A DNA stretch of 64,000 nucleotides, taken from assembly GCA_025766275.1 (NCBI GenBank), contig JAFKAC010000003.1, positions 1,488,001 through 1,552,000 of the forward strand. Direction: 5' to 3'. The notes below the pieces were generated by a model. It was not told the DNA's origin, searched no databases, and saw only the letters and a list, made by a program, of their open reading frames with translations. Source of the DNA: Lactarius indigo (Eukaryota; Basidiomycota; Agaricomycetes; Russulales; Russulaceae). The position numbers and the translations under genes are program-made. Shown here piece by piece: positions 22,044-34,723 of this stretch (within the stretch, counting starts at the first letter, position 1; every line of letters starts with the position of its first letter).

Positions 22044-24481
22044 ATGTCGAACATCCAAACCCTTCGCTTCCGTCGACCCATTGACAAGGACAAGAATGAG
22101 TTTGCACCCAAGCCAGTGGCGGCACGACACACTGGTATCCTCCAGGACCAGCTCCGAAGGTGCGTACACGCACATGAGTGGACTGTTCTTCCGTTTCATA
22201 TACGCGTTCCAGAGCCGCACGCCCCCCTTGGGTCCCCAGGTTCTCCGTGGCTGTAAGGGTCTTACTCATTTTCCGAGTGACAGCAGCAATGTATTCAAAC
22301 CTCCAAGACTGCGACGAAGGTTTGTCCACTCTGTGCTGTTCATGGTTCCTGCTTCTGAGCGATCCCTTTAGTATTCAATTATTGGGAACCCCTTCACTAC
22401 CTGTATAAAGGTTATGGCTTCCAAACCTGGGAAACTTCACCGCAGTATGCGATCCGGAGCTGGGTTTACACCATCTTGTGGCTGCTCCCATCCAAGGTCC
22501 TCTTCTGGGTGCTTCGCGAAACAGGCAAGGTAAGCTCGTGGTAGTACGATCTCTCCCAAAAACTCTCACACTCCCCTCAGAGACCAGCTTTCTTCTTCGT
22601 GCGCGCTGTCCTCGGGACTATATCTACCATCTGTGAAGCTAAGCTGTACGATACGGTCCGCCTCAAAATCAATAATCGCGTTGCCCGCTACATGCTTTTC
22701 ATGTTGGCCGCTAACGCTGGCATGTGGAACGCGTCCACAGGTGAGCCGTTTGTGTCTAATTCTCCGCGGGGCTCTCTTCCGGGATCTAATATACTCTCAG
22801 CACTCCTCCCTTCTTCCTTTGCCATGTATACCACCATGCTTGCCCTGTCGCACGCATTTATACCACCAAGCAACAAGGACAGCCAGCGGACGCTTACAGC
22901 GGTCATGCTTTTCACCGTCGGCGCAGTCCTTGGCTGGCCCTTCGCTCTTGCCTTAGCAATCCCATTTGTCTTCGAGGAGTTATTCGTATTCGGCGACGAT
23001 ACTGTCTCAGCAAAAAATAGATTCGAATGGCAGCTCAACCGCGGGATTAGGCTGTTCCTTTGTGGTGCTGTAGCTGCGCTAATCCCAGTCGGTATCCAAT
23101 TCTTGTGTTTCTTGCTTCCACTGAAGGCGCACAGATACCTATAGTCATCGTTGACTCGTATTTTTATGGGAAGCTAACCCCGGTATTTTGGAACATCGTG
23201 AAGTATAATGTTTTCCCTGACGCATCGCGCGGTCCGGGTCTGTACGGCACCGAACCCTGGTACTACTACCTCCTGAACCTTTCTCTCAACTTCAACATCC
23301 TACTCCCAATGGCCCTGTTCTCTCTCCCGGCGTTGGCGATCACCTACAGAATCGACCGCCGTCGCCTCGGGAACGCTGTCCCGACTGCAGAACAAAGCTC
23401 GCCGTTCCGACTCATTGCGCTCCGTCTACTCCCCCTCTACATTTGGATAGGCATCTTCACCGTCCAGCCTCACAAGGAAGAAAGATTCATGTATCCCGTG
23501 TTCCCTCTTGTGTGTTTCAATGCCGCCGTCATGACATACCTGTTACGAGGATGGATTGAGGTCGCTTACGTCAAAATAACAAAGTCACCATACAGGGTGA
23601 GCTCTGGCTGTCAGAATCACACTTCCCTGCTGACCCCCATTTCCAGGCATCCCGTTCCCAACTATTCCGTTGGTCGACACTGACGATTGTTCTCCTCTCT
23701 GCTCTCATCTCTCTCTCCCGCATCCTTGCACTCTGGACATACTACCACACCCCCATGACTCTTGTTTATAATTTTGAGAAGCAAGAAGTTCCACGGCTCC
23801 TCAATGTCACTGGCTTGCTCGAAACCCCCCTCCCCCCTCCAGAGCTTCTCGAGGAATACAAGCGAAAACTTGAGAAGAATAGAGAGGATGAACTGCGCAT
23901 TGACCTGTCTTCAATCGCAGAGTTTGGATTACGAATCTGTTATGGAAAAGAGTGGCACCGCTTCCCTGGCCACTACCTTGTCCCGGATGGGATACGGGTC
24001 GACTGGATCAAAAGCGATTTCGATGGCATGCTCCCTGCGCATTTCCGTGAACCGCACGGCGGGATTCGGTCCAGAGTAATGGGGGCGAGACATGTACCCG
24101 CCGGCTTGAACGACCTGAACAAGGAGGAACCAATGCACTATGTAGGCTTCTTTTACTCTTGAAGCCGATGAACCATCTCAAGCGATTTGTATGCAGGTCG
24201 GTGTATCGAGTTGCGACTATTTGGTCGATCTCGACTTTCCGCATGACCCTATAGAGTCCACGCACGAACCTCGTTACATCCTCGACGATAAGACATGGGA
24301 GCCGGTATCCTGCTTACCTTTCCTTGACGTGCGCCACTCATCAAGACTGACGCGGGCATTCTGGCTTCCGGGTGAGATGTGGCAGAGCTGGAATAGGTTT
24401 GGCGAATACTGTATCCTGCGGAATAAGGAGTCTGTTGAGAAGAAGATCGATGGAGTTAAACGCGCACACAGTGCTGCATAG
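22044..24481 (+). CDS. ALG9: Alpha-1,2-mannosyltransferase ALG9 (GT22)
   Basis: Eight exons: 22044-22159, 22213-22319, 22372-22529, 22581-22740, 22801-23087, 23135-23596, 23647-24141 and 24197-24481, giving 689 residues. ALG9 adds alpha-1,2-mannose from dolichol-phosphate-mannose to the lumenal lipid-linked oligosaccharide in the ER. GT22 landmarks include NLQDCDEVFNYWEPLHYL (the family's acidic motif after the first helix) and IFTVQPHKEERFMYPVFPLV (the HKEERF signature), with about eight to ten hydrophobic helices. The fifth intron is ambiguous: donor gtcggt at 23088 gives 47 nt and good phase. The intron at 22741-22800 is 60 nt without stops. No frame damage. Confidence 0.9.
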
Positions 24482-24588
24482 TGCGATCATATAGAGACTG
24501 TACTGTAGTATAGATGATGACATAATCGATCTTGTGCAGATCCAGCCCTCGAATAAACGGCGACAGCTGATCCCAAGTCTGACCAAAA

Positions 24589-26558
24589 ATGCAACGGCCC
24601 CTGCCTATCGTAAGTGATCCATTCTCGAGAGTTGGTCGAGGTTAGTTGAACTTGGACCACACAGCAACCTACCGTTGTTCTCCTCAAGGAAGGAACCGAT
24701 ACATCCCAGGGAAAGGGACAACTGTTGTCTAACATATCAGCATGTCTCGCCGTCGCGGAGACGCTCGCGAGCACATTGGGGCCTAGAGGAATGGACAAGC
24801 TCATCGTCAACGATAGAGGAGACGCCCAGATTACCAACGATGGAGCCACCATTCTCAAGCTTCTGGACATCGTTCACCCGGCTGCGAGGACACTCGTGGA
24901 TATCGCCCGCGCTCAGGATGCTGAAGTTGGCGACGGCACTACGAGCGTAGTGCTTCTCGCTGCACAGTTGCTGAAGGAGATAAAAGGGTACATAGAAGAG
25001 GACGTCAGCCCGCATATCATCGCGAAAGGCTTTCGTCAGGCCGCCCAGCTTGTGCGTGCTCTTTTCTTCTTCTTATCAATTCCACTGATGGCTCTCCACT
25101 CAGTGCATCGATCGTATCGAGGAGATCCAAATAACTGTTGACCGCTCAGACCCAGAGTAAGGCCCCCACTCCTCGAAGCTGAGCCCAACTGAACCCCACC
25201 CGTTCAGAAAGTTCCGCTCCCTCCTACTCAAATGTGCATCCACCTCCATGTCGTCAAAGCTCATTCATTCAGAGAAACCCTTCTTCTCGAAGATGGTCGT
25301 AGACGCTGTGCTTTCTCTTGATCAAGACGAACTGGATGAGTCTCTCATTGGTGTCAAGAAAATTCCCGGAGGTGGCATGCAAGACTCACTTCTAATCAGC
25401 GGTGTATCGTTCAAAAAGACGTTCACTTATGCTGGTGCAGAGCAACAGCCTAAATCTTTTGTCAACCCTCTCATTCTGTCACTTAATGTGGAACTTGAAC
25501 TGAAAGCAGAAAAGGACAACGCTGAAGTCCGCGTGGATGCCGTCTCTGATTACCAGGCGATCGTTGATGCCGAGTGGGAAATCATCTATCGCAAACTACA
25601 GGACATCGAAAAGACCGGTGCGAAGGTCGTGCTGAGCAAGCTCCCTATTGGGGATCTGGCTACCCAATGGTTTGCCGATCGGGACATCTTTTGCGCTGGG
25701 CGTGTTCCTGCTGGGGACCTTCGAAGAGTCGTGCAAGCCGTCGGCGGTTCAATACAGTCTACGACGTCGGACATCGGCCGCGAACACCTTGGTACCTGTG
25801 GCAAGTTCGAGGAGCGACAAATCGGCAGCGAGCGATACAACGTTTTTGAAGAGTGTCCCAACGCTAAAACTTGCACGATGCTCCTCCGTGGTGGCGCCGA
25901 ACAGTTTATCGAAGAAGTGGAACGGAGTCTGCACGACGCGGTGATGGTGGTGAAGCGTGCAGTAAAGAACGGGGAGGTCGTCGCTGGCGGCGGCGCTATC
26001 GAAGTGCGTATCTCGCCCAATGCAAATGAAGTTCGCGGTGATGAATGAGTGACCCCTCTCTGTACAGATGGACCTTTCTGCTCACATACGAAAGCACGCA
26101 CTTTCTATTCCGGGCAAGCTTCAGCTCGTTCAGATCGCATTCGCAAAGGCTCTGGAAGTTATTCCCCGGCAGATCTGCGACAATGCTGGCCTCGACTCGA
26201 CCGACATCCTAAACAAGCTTCGCATGAAGCACGCTCGTGGGGAGAAATGGATTGGCGCTTGACTGTCGACGGTCCCGACGGCGTACGGGACAACTTGGAC
26301 GCGTTCGTCTGGGAGCCTAGTCTGATCAAAACCAACGCGATCAGTAGCGCGGTGGAGGCCGCGTGTCTGATCATTTCGGTAGACGAGACCGTCCGGAATC
26401 CCCAGAGCGAGGCGGTAAGTCGACTTTCTGCTGCGGGAAATTTCAACAACTCATCGTTTTGCGAATGTACGCAGCCCAACCCTGGCCCCAGAGCACCCCC
26501 GGGAACTGCGCAACGAGCGCTAAGAGGACGGGGAAGAGGTGGTGTTCCGCGACGGTGA
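24589..26558 (+). CDS. CCT7: Chaperonin CCT eta subunit (frame interrupted once)
   Basis: Six exons: 24589-24609, 24665-25051, 25104-25156, 25208-26003, 26068-26414 and 26475-26558; 561 residues after discounting two surplus bases. It is one of eight subunits of the cytosolic TRiC/CCT ring that folds actin and tubulin. Signatures: [26 protein letters not shown] and the ATP-site [14 protein letters not shown]. The eta-type C-terminal region [12 protein letters not shown] ends in an Arg/Gly tail ([11 protein letters not shown]). At 26258-26264 two extra bases (a C and a T) change the frame inside the conserved segment [16 protein letters not shown]7 is essential in yeast, so sequence error is the likely explanation. 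Confidence 0.92.
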
Positions 26559-27149
26559 GGTCTACGTAGGAGTTTATAAGAGAATTTGTTTGGTAGAGCA
26601 CAAGCTTGTCGACATGATAAAAGCCAAACGCTAATCACCTGGAGTCTCTGTGAGAACTGTTCTTTGTGTAAGAACGGGCATGTTGGGGAAGCTTGACATG
26701 TGCTTCTCTAGGAACAGTAAGTTGGGCCAAATCTATTCTGAACCCTCACATTATGTACTCCCACCTGGGCAGACGTACTGACTTCCAAAAAATCACTGTA
26801 TGCACTGTCCGAGAGCTACCACATGTTTGTTGTCCTCAATTGTTGGTAACTGGTTCAAGCGCGATCGCGCAGGCTCATTTCGACCGCGACAAGTAGTGTA
26901 CCTGTCAACTTGAAATGTACTTTATTTCTTACTAGATCATCAGCGCTATACCCAGAAGCGACAGCGGCACAAGTATACCTACTAACCATGGCCTCCACAA
27001 ACACCTACTGACTTCGGCCGACTGGTCCTTTGTCCTAGATACATATGTTGTTCTCGAGCGCATCAGGGGTGTCCCTGTTCTAAGTCGTTCGTTGCTCTAC
27101 CTTCTCGTCTCTGTCCCCCATCCCAGCGTGTATAACTCCGCGCCCTACA
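26559..27149. other. Intergenic spacer
   Basis: 591 bp between convergent CCT7 and the F-BAR remnant. No gene, repeat or RNA could be supported. Confidence 0.4.
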
Positions 27150-28262
27150 TCACCGTTCACTAGTGGGGGCGAAGACGGAGAAGAGCACCCTGTCGAACGG
27201 TGCGCGCGCATTTTGAATGAGGTCCTCCAGTAACAAGCTTCTCGGAGGAAATGAGTTAAGATTTTTTACAAAAGTCATCGCGGCGTACCTTCACGTCAAC
27301 ACGGCCTTGTACTGTATTCCCAGTACGAAGGACAGTATAGCTAAACCGGGTAGCGAGGGCCTCTACGGTCATTGCGTTCTTGTCTGAGTGAGAGACACGC
27401 AAGAGATGCCGCAAGAGAGTTCCTAGGGATGCGGTGGTACCTCCTTCAAACTTCGTGGGCTCAAGTTCCCGTAAAACTTCCCGCCGACCACGAAATGGGG
27501 CGGAGATATTGCCTCCAAACCTTTTATTCAGGACGTCTTGAGAAAGTCGAGAAACGCCAGTAGAGTGAACATGTTACCGAGGGTGATACTTCTTGAAGTA
27601 TGCCTGCTGGAGCTTCGAAATTGTATTCTCTGCATAATCGGCATAGTTTGCAGCAGATTTGTTGAGATCTTCCTCAATCCGCTTTCTTGTCTGATCCTCC
27701 GTTTCCTTCCAGATGATATTATCACAATAGGGTTTTCGCCTAAACGAGAAGGCTTGCCTTCAACGTTGTAAGGGGTTTAATCACGTCATTATCCAAAATA
27801 TCCACGAAAGCCTGCTGAGTGTTGGCCTCTGCAACGACTGTGGGATCTAGGCCGCAGGTTAGGTGCAAACGCATACCTCTCTCTAGATTGTCTCTGATTT
27901 TATCCCATGTTGCTCTCGTCGTAGTTGGTTCAGCACGTGGGTCAAATGCGGCATCGACGGTCTTTGCCCTGCGATGGAGTTTCCGTAAAGAGTTGATACT
28001 TCAAGAGAATGGGATGAGCAAAGATACGTGACAGGTTCGACCTTTCGGACGATAACTGACTAGGTTGCCTCAATACTTCGCCTGAAAACCGAACAGTTAG
28101 TGTGCGGTGTAACACTCAAACGAGATTGCCGAGCCTTTCTTGGAAGAAAGTCAAATAGCGATCTGTGATTATTTCAAGCTGTGTATCGAATTGAGCGAGC
28201 AGTCCGTTCGAGTAGCTCTCTAAAAGGACTCTGGACTGAGGTTCGACGGATATGAAGGACAT
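27150..28262 (-). pseudogene. F-BAR / RhoGAP-type gene, shortened and probably decayed
   Basis: Spliced pieces give an F-BAR domain: FDTQLEIITDRYLTFFQERL, SLRKLHRRAKTVDAAFDPRAE, EANTQQAFVDILDNDVIKPL and ENTISKLQQAYFKKYHP. A segment LLRHLLRVSHSDKNAMTVEALA then resembles the last helices of a RhoGAP domain, ending SVFAPTSER. F-BAR proteins shape membranes, and RhoGAPs switch off Rho GTPases. The RhoGAP core with its arginine finger is absent, several exon joins do not keep frame, and at least one intron uses a GC donor (27757). The start at 28262 is tentative. It may be a truncated gene, or a gene obscured by sequence errors. Confidence 0.5.
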
Positions 28263-28613
28263 GCGGGTAGCGCGCTCAGAGGGGGCTTTCAAGTTTGTAA
28301 GCTGCTCATCACGAGGCTTATTTTCTCAAAGTCAGTAAAAGTGGTGAAAGTTGACTGAGCTATTAGGTGAGATGTATCTTCGGGCCTTCAGGACACTCAA
28401 GGAGAAACATCTGACCTCAGGTGAGCCTAACACGCACCACTTTCGACTGCGGGCTAAGTTTATACCCCCCTCTTGCGTGTCAGCAGTGATGGAATTCGCT
28501 AAAATAGCATCTAAAAACGAGACACTTTGTCATGCAGTAAATAAAGTAGGGGAACTCGACCCCCTTTATTATCGAAGCCAATCCATGGCTCACGTGTTCA
28601 TAAACATAAGGGT
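28263..28613. other. Intergenic spacer
   Basis: 351 bp between the F-BAR remnant and the mS45 gene; nothing recognised. Confidence 0.35.
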
Positions 28614-29885
28614 CTATGAGGCCATGAGATGGCGACGCTTTGGAACCTTTTTACTCCGAATCCTCGCTCGCCGCTCACTCTCTTTCATGCGGCGCAAATG
28701 ATCCTTGGGGTCCAAAAACTTGGTGCCAACGTCAATGAACTTGGTGGTTGGTCGACCAGCGGCAGTACCGCTTGTGCTCGTGACTTCTACACCCTTCCGG
28801 TTATGATCGGACTGCCCAAGAGTCGCATGAACCGACTTGGAAGGCTCCTCGGACCGTCCGTGTCGAATAGCATCTTCGCGTGCCTTTTTCAAGGCATTGG
28901 GGAGGACAGGATCCTGATGTGGTAAGAAATTCAAATGAAGATGTAGACCAGAGAAGAGGAGGAATCACGAACCGTCCCCTCAACCACTGGTTCCCAAAAC
29001 ATGCGCTGGTATCGAGTACGCGCTTTGTTGTCTCCTTCAGCCTGGTCTAGAGCGTCCGCTTCAACGGTTTGAATCCGACTCTCGACCCAGTCCTCATGAG
29101 TTTTGTGTTTGCTCGCGTCATACATCACGCCGAGATGTCGTTCCATGCCCTTTTAGAAATCCCGTTTGAAGAGGCTTACCCTGATTTCTGGTAAGCACAA
29201 CTGGATACTCGCTAAACATGATGGTAGTCATACCTCCTGAAAGCAGAAAGTTAGTAACAACGTCTATTCGAATGGGAAGATAGGATTCAGGTGAAAACAA
29301 TGGTGTAACCATTTTTGTGTCTTCAAGACTAATCGTTGTAAACATCATCTCGCCAAGTTCTGGCTAGAAAAATAAAGGAGGGAACACGACAAACCTTTAC
29401 CCAGTTCTCCTCGAGACCTTTGAGACGTAGGATAGCATCGACGCGCTTCATGCTTAAGTGGTACCGACCAGCAAGGTTGCGAACTGAGTTAGATTTTGGG
29501 TCGGCCATGAATGACTGATATAATGTGTTCCGGAGGGCATCGGAAACCGGAGTTGGAGGCTTGAAAGACGGGTTTAACGGGAAGGGCTAGCGTAGCGAAA
29601 GGGTCGCACTGCGAGGTGAGTAACCAGATTCATAACAAATACAGGGACGAACTCAACTACTTTGCCTCCCAGCCAATTACATGGCCTATGTGGTTTCTCA
29701 AACTGTTTGCCAACAGTCTTCTTCCAGACAGACCACGTAGGATCTTTTGGAGTGGACCAGTCACCGTCGGTTTGTTCCTCACCCTCACCCTTTCCTTGAG
29801 CCTGGAATGAGAGATGTGGACTAGAGGAGAACAAGCGGCACTGAGGGACACAAGAAACGAGTCGACAGCGACTGAGGCTAAGCAT
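28614..29885 (-). CDS. Mitochondrial ribosomal small-subunit protein Bot1/mS45
   Basis: The N-terminus MLSLSRCRLVSCVPQCRLFS is basic, Ser-rich and without acids, a good mitochondrial presequence. The body matches the eukaryotic mitochondrial regulator (Bot1/mS45) family: SVRNLAGRYHLSMKRVDAIL, RLKGLEENWVK, GKPLQTGFLKG, MERHLGVMYD and a C-terminal KFIDVGTKFLDPKDHLRR with a basic tail. It is part of the mitochondrial small ribosomal subunit in fission yeast. Exon 1 is 29885-29661 and exon 2 starts at 29586; the last intron precedes DPVLPNALKKARED. The segment between 29384 and 29180 is either an extra exon or a long intron. One surplus G or C near 29148-29150 breaks the frame between FLKG and MERHL. 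Confidence 0.75.
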
Positions 29886-30001
29886 TTAGACAGACTCAAG
29901 TCACGCGCATCGCACCACTCAACTTGCTCTGTTCACGTGATAACTTTAGGGGGGGCTCTTGAGTGTACTTGGTCGTTGTCATGATTTATGAACTCATAGC
30001 C
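29886..30001. promoter_or_regulatory. 116-bp divergent promoter, mS45 / EFM3
   Basis: Only 116 bp separate the two divergent ATGs, so the genes must share one bidirectional promoter. A G-run (gggggg) lies at about 29949. Confidence 0.45.
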
Positions 30002-31441
30002 ATGTCGTCTGACCCTGCTCTGTTCAACCTTTTACAAGCTTACTCGGCTCTCAAACACCCACGCCTCTTGTCATTTCCCTCCCATCTCTCATTTCCTCAA
30101 GTACACCACTTCGTACTATCGTCTATTCTTCTCAACCCCCACTTGTTACAATATCCCCCAGCGCATACTTATCAGCTCTCCTTTTGGAAATGGGTAATCG
30201 AAAACCTTGAGATTCTACTTGGAGATGAGGCAGGCGAACTATATTGCTTTCGCGAAACCACCAGTCACTTTTGCATAGGAGGATGCTGAGATCGACCAGC
30301 GCCTGTACGACCGATTGCTTTCACTCGTCGCCATGAGCAAACCGGCGTATGTCCCTCACATGTGCGACTCGTCGATTGTATTCTGAGCGAGTTTGTAGGG
30401 TCTACGGCACCATTTTACCACCACTGCCATCCTTTGTTACTCATTATTGGAAAGCGGTCCCCCAATCGGGACCGCCCATTCCTACTCACGCCATAGAACA
30501 TCGTTCTGTCACACTCTTCGAGTCTCGCACGACGATCGAGAGTGGCACTACCGGACTGAGGACTTGGGGTGCTAGTTTTGTCTTGGCACAAGTTCTCATT
30601 AGAAGCCCAAGTACGATGTGCTCTGCCAATCTCATCTCAATATTTATACGTTAACCTAGCCCTCTTGGCCAATAAGTCTGTTCTTGAATTGGGCTCCGGT
30701 ACTGGGTTCCTTGGTCTGATAGTAGCCGACATACAAGTCTGCCATGGTGGGATGATAGGGAACTCTGTGCTGTACCTCACCGACGTAAACGAAGATGTCC
30801 TAAGACGGTGCCACGAAAATACCCGACTGTTATGCAGTAGGCGTGTCGCTTATTCTGCTCTAGGTCCTGCTAACTTCTGCTAGACGCATCTTCCCGACAC
30901 GGGAATTTGTTCGTCAAGCCGTTAGACTGGTCTGATGCACTCGCAGGGAACCGAGTCCGCGATCTCGTCGCCTTTATGGACAACATCGGCCCTGATTTGA
31001 TACTTGGCGCGGACATTGTGAGCGAACTCGCACCCGTGATGGTGCAGCCCCTTCTCATGAGTTGCCTCGCGCACAGTTGTATCACCCTGACACGATTACT
31101 CCGTTTCTCACAACCCTGAATATCGCACTACATGCCTCGAAATCTCCAGCAGGTGGAATAGCATACCTCGCCTTAACAGTCAGGAATGTTGACCTTTTGA
31201 ATACTTTCATCCTCGCATTGGGTGGGCGATGGCCTTTCACTTACTCGTCAATTACTCACCATTTTAATCTTTAGCGAACCATAACCTGTCAGCAGAAGAA
31301 CTATCAGCCATCGATCCCAACAACAATATCTCATTTGTGGTGCAGTCCGAAGGCACCGATCAGGAAGTTAGAGTCTTTAAAGTCGTTCTCCGCTCACGTT
31401 TGCAAAGAAATCTATTATACAATTCTACCTTGGCGGATTAA
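30002..31441 (+). CDS. EFM3: eEF2-lysine N-methyltransferase, EFM3/FAM86 family
   Basis: Seven exons: 30002-30229, 30279-30346, 30399-30610, 30660-30836, 30884-31017, 31077-31221 and 31275-31441, summing exactly to 377 codons (376 residues). A class I SAM-dependent methyltransferase: the FAM86-type helical N-terminus precedes LFESRTTIESGTTGLRTW. Motif I is SVLELGSGTGFLGLIVA, followed by the acidic YLTDVNEDVLRRC and LILGADI (the post-I/II region). The family methylates a lysine on translation elongation factor 2. The first intron starts with GC (GAG|gcaggc). The ATG at 30002 was chosen over one at 29963 because the latter lies inside the divergent promoter. No frame damage. Confidence 0.88.
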
Positions 31442-31572
31442 ACAAATTAACCTAGAATGTATTTTTACTTTGAAAGCATATTTGATAACAGATGAGATGC
31501 ATAGCACGATACAATGGCGATAATTAGTTAAAAGAGTGTGGGGAGTGTGGACCAACAACTACGGTTTCCCTT

Positions 31573-33626
31573 TTAGATGAACTTGGTGACTTCGAAGATT
31601 TCGAATAACCGAATGGGTGTGAGGCCATCAGTAGTTTGAGTTCTAGGCAGAACAAAGTGGCTTGGTAGTTCTTCTAATTCATATTCGTGATCGCCTTCAA
31701 ACTCATTCGGTTCGGTGTCGTAAGCAAACGGGTCCATTTCCGGCCAATTAAACCGTTTCTGTTCGGAACCTGCAAGCATGCGATTGGTATGACCATTGGA
31801 GTATAGAAATAAAGAAAGAAAAACTGACACCGCGTATTGCCATAGCGCCTCGTCCAAAGCTTCACGCGACATCGTAGGTTTGCCCTTCACTTGGAGTTCT
31901 TCTACGTGCGCTTCCAAAGCCAGTTTAGCGCTTAAAAGCGAGTGTATGTGCTTGTTCGAATGCATGTCTATCTCAGTCGGTGACATCGGTAGGTAGGCCA
32001 TAGAGCGGCGCCCACCCTCGGCAGAAGTGCGGACCACAACGATTCCAGAAGGTTGATACGGCGCGCCAGGCAGGCGAGAGCTGCACCACGCCCATGAGGC
32101 TCGCCGCCTTCTTGCTAAGGACTGGCGGGAGGCCTGTCAGCGATATGAATTCCCGGGGAGCTGGCGGTGCGGTGATGGCCTTGAGATTCTTTGTCTTGCT
32201 GGTCTTTTCGTGACTCCAGTCAATGCTGATGCTGATTCCAAATTCGCGCTTCTTAGGCTGCGTGCTCCTCATCGATGCTTCGCTCCGCTCCATAAAATCC
32301 CGTGATGGGAGGCAGACGTGCGCGTTGGAGACCCTGAGGTGACTGGTAGTAGCGCCGCCAAATTGCCTCCGTATGGCGTCTACGAGGGCGTCACGGGGCT
32401 GTGGGTGGACGCCGTACCTCTGAGCGAGCATTTCGAGGTATAGTCCCTCGACGCCACGGCAGTTCTGCATCTCCGCCTCCCAATTATCGTAATGGACTCT
32501 TTCCGTAGTGAGGGGGCGGCACGTCGGCTGCCCCATCGTTCAATCGTTCGCGTGGTGATGGCGCGAATGTACAGCTGACGGGAGTCTCTGGCCCTATGAA
32601 TGGAAAACAGAGCTGGTCATGTATAAGCTCCAGCCGACCTCCTCGACGCAACACGCGGTAGGCTTCAGAGAGCACGAAGTCCCAGCGCCCCCGTGGGATC
32701 ACCACTACCGCATCGTTCAAGCGCACATAATCAAACGACTTGTCCGGAAATGGGAGCTCCTCCGTTATGCTAAACCGAAAAAGAAGACCTCGCGATCAGC
32801 GGAGAGTTCAATGCACAGAACGTGGTTTCTGTAGACGCACAAGTTGTGATGGAGTAGTTTTGTATTCTCGGCACTCGGCCCTGAAAGCGCTGCCGTAACG
32901 TCCCTGGTGGAGAGCGAGAGATCGACCCCTACGATCTTTGTGCCATGAACCCCCCACGCCTGTGCGGCGTGGGCGACCCAGTGCCCGTCTCCGCAGCCGA
33001 GGTCGAGAGCGTCACGGACAGGGACCGACGTGGGAAGGTGGAGAAAAGACGGGGAGCCTTTTTCGGTGAGCTTTCGCACGAGTAGGTATGAGTGTAGCTC
33101 ACTGCGAATAATCTCAGCGTTAAACGAGTGCCCGGTAAGGGTATGTGGCTCACTTTTCAGGAGTGACAGTGTCATAGAGCATCGAATACGGGACCTCGTT
33201 GCGCGGGTACGCATCGTACTTGACACCATGGATGATCCTGTAGTTCGGACGTTCGTCTGGCGTCTCACCCTCCTCGACTCCCTCGGGTGAAGCGCCAGGC
33301 GAACGACCGAAGCTGTGAGAAGAGGACGCAAGAAAAGAAACTATCGGGGAAAGTCCGTGGAAAATGACTGGAACAGCTGGAGGTGGCACAACTTGGAGCG
33401 GCCCAGCGTTACGACTCTTGGCTCCTGGCCGAGGCCGCAAGCTGGGAGACCCATAGGTCGAGGCCAGCGTCAAATGCTTTGACACGGCGGCTTGGTCCGA
33501 GAGCGTTCCCGCTGCGATTCTACCACCGCGGCGAGAGTGTCTGGTCGCTGGGAGGGGGGGCATGCTACAACGCAAGGCTTTAGAGGGCGTGTTGCGATGA
33601 GTCGGTCTGAGAAGCAAAGTGGGCAC
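31573..33626 (-). CDS. SAM-dependent methyltransferase, fungal family of unknown role
   Basis: Exon 1 (from 33626) has a Ser/Pro/Arg-rich leader, then NYRIIHGVKYDAYPRNEVPY. After an intron comes the methyltransferase core: DALDLGCGDGHWVAHAAQAW (motif I), KIVGVDL, then across another intron LPFPDKSFDYVRLNDAVVVI and EAYRVLRRGGRLELIHD. The C-terminal third (NWEAEMQNCRGVEGLYLEML; SAKLALEAHVEELQVKG) is helical and unassigned, and ends EIFEVTKFI. The family is widespread in Agaricomycetes but its substrate is unknown. Frame changes occur near 32500 and at 32072 (an extra T on the coding strand), so the model is a composite. It converges with EFM3 across 131 bp. Confidence 0.75.
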
Positions 33627-34723
33627 GGTAACGAAGTCGATTAGCAGGGCACTCAGGGGCAGAATAAGGTAGAGGGACCATCATCATTCGACAACTTAAG
33701 TAGCTGCTTTGATATCAGAGGTGAACCGACCACAATCGTGGGAAGTGGCAAATAGGTTAATGAACAAAGTGCCAACAGAGACCGAGCTAGAGAGGCACTC
33801 CATCGGACATCATTACAAAAGCGTAACGGCGTGGTAGGGATGCGCAGTTGTGGAATGTGTCGGTTGACGACCGCACAAAAGCGTCCCACTGCAAATAGAG
33901 AAGCAAGTCTTATGATCTCGATCAGCGGACGGTCGATGAAGGCACACTAGCAGAGCGAAAGACGTGAGTCACTTTCCAACTCTACAGTAAACGAGGTCAA
34001 CCCAAGAAGCCGTATATTGCGCATAAGATTCAACCAGCTTGAGCATTGGTGGGGTCGCTACTACAGCCCGCCCCCGGATACACAAAAATAGCAAAGCGGT
34101 CACCTCAATCATCTTCCTTTGCAGGAGGAGGCCCGCACGGCTGAAGCATTCTCTGTGTCACCCATCAGCTTATGCTGAATTCAAAGCACATTGAAACACA
34201 GTACCTCAGTCATTTCGAATCTAATGCGACCCGTGGCCTCCCCATCGGCAATAGCAAGATAGGATGTGAGACTAGGATGGCCGACTATAGACGCCAACGT
34301 ATCCCGGTGCTGATGTGTCAGCCACTCGCTAAACGAACGGATGAGCACAAGAAGAAAGACGAGATGGACGCGCACTATTTGCTGAGATCTGCATGGCCTA
34401 AAAGAAATATAAGTAACTCGAGAAGGGGGGGCGAACCCAAAATGAAACCTACCGGTGCCGGTATACCGTGCATGGACTAGACGACGATATAAATATGGGA
34501 CTGGATCGGAGGATGAGTGACTTACGATGCTCTAGTTGAGTATTTGCGGTGTATCTTAGTTCTGACGACTGTCGAATGCACCGGATTGTGAATAAATTTA
34601 TGGCCAGCAGAACGGTTTACGACGGACCATATTCGAAGTATAAGTGATAGTTCGAGAGTAAGTGATAATTTAATTAGGTGTGGTAACAGTTATTACAGTA
34701 GGTATTCCAAAAAATATTTGTTG
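33627..34723. other. Gene-free region
   Basis: 1.1 kb upstream of the methyltransferase gene. A 102-codon plus-strand frame (34172-34480) has no recognisable domain and is not called. No repeats stand out. Confidence 0.4.

Noticed and set aside
26159..26638. A 159-codon minus-strand frame opposite CCT7
   Set aside because: It is the antisense shadow of the conserved CCT7 coding sequence.
34172..34480. A 102-codon plus-strand frame
   Set aside because: Isolated, charged, no homology recognised. Not distinguishable from random open sequence.
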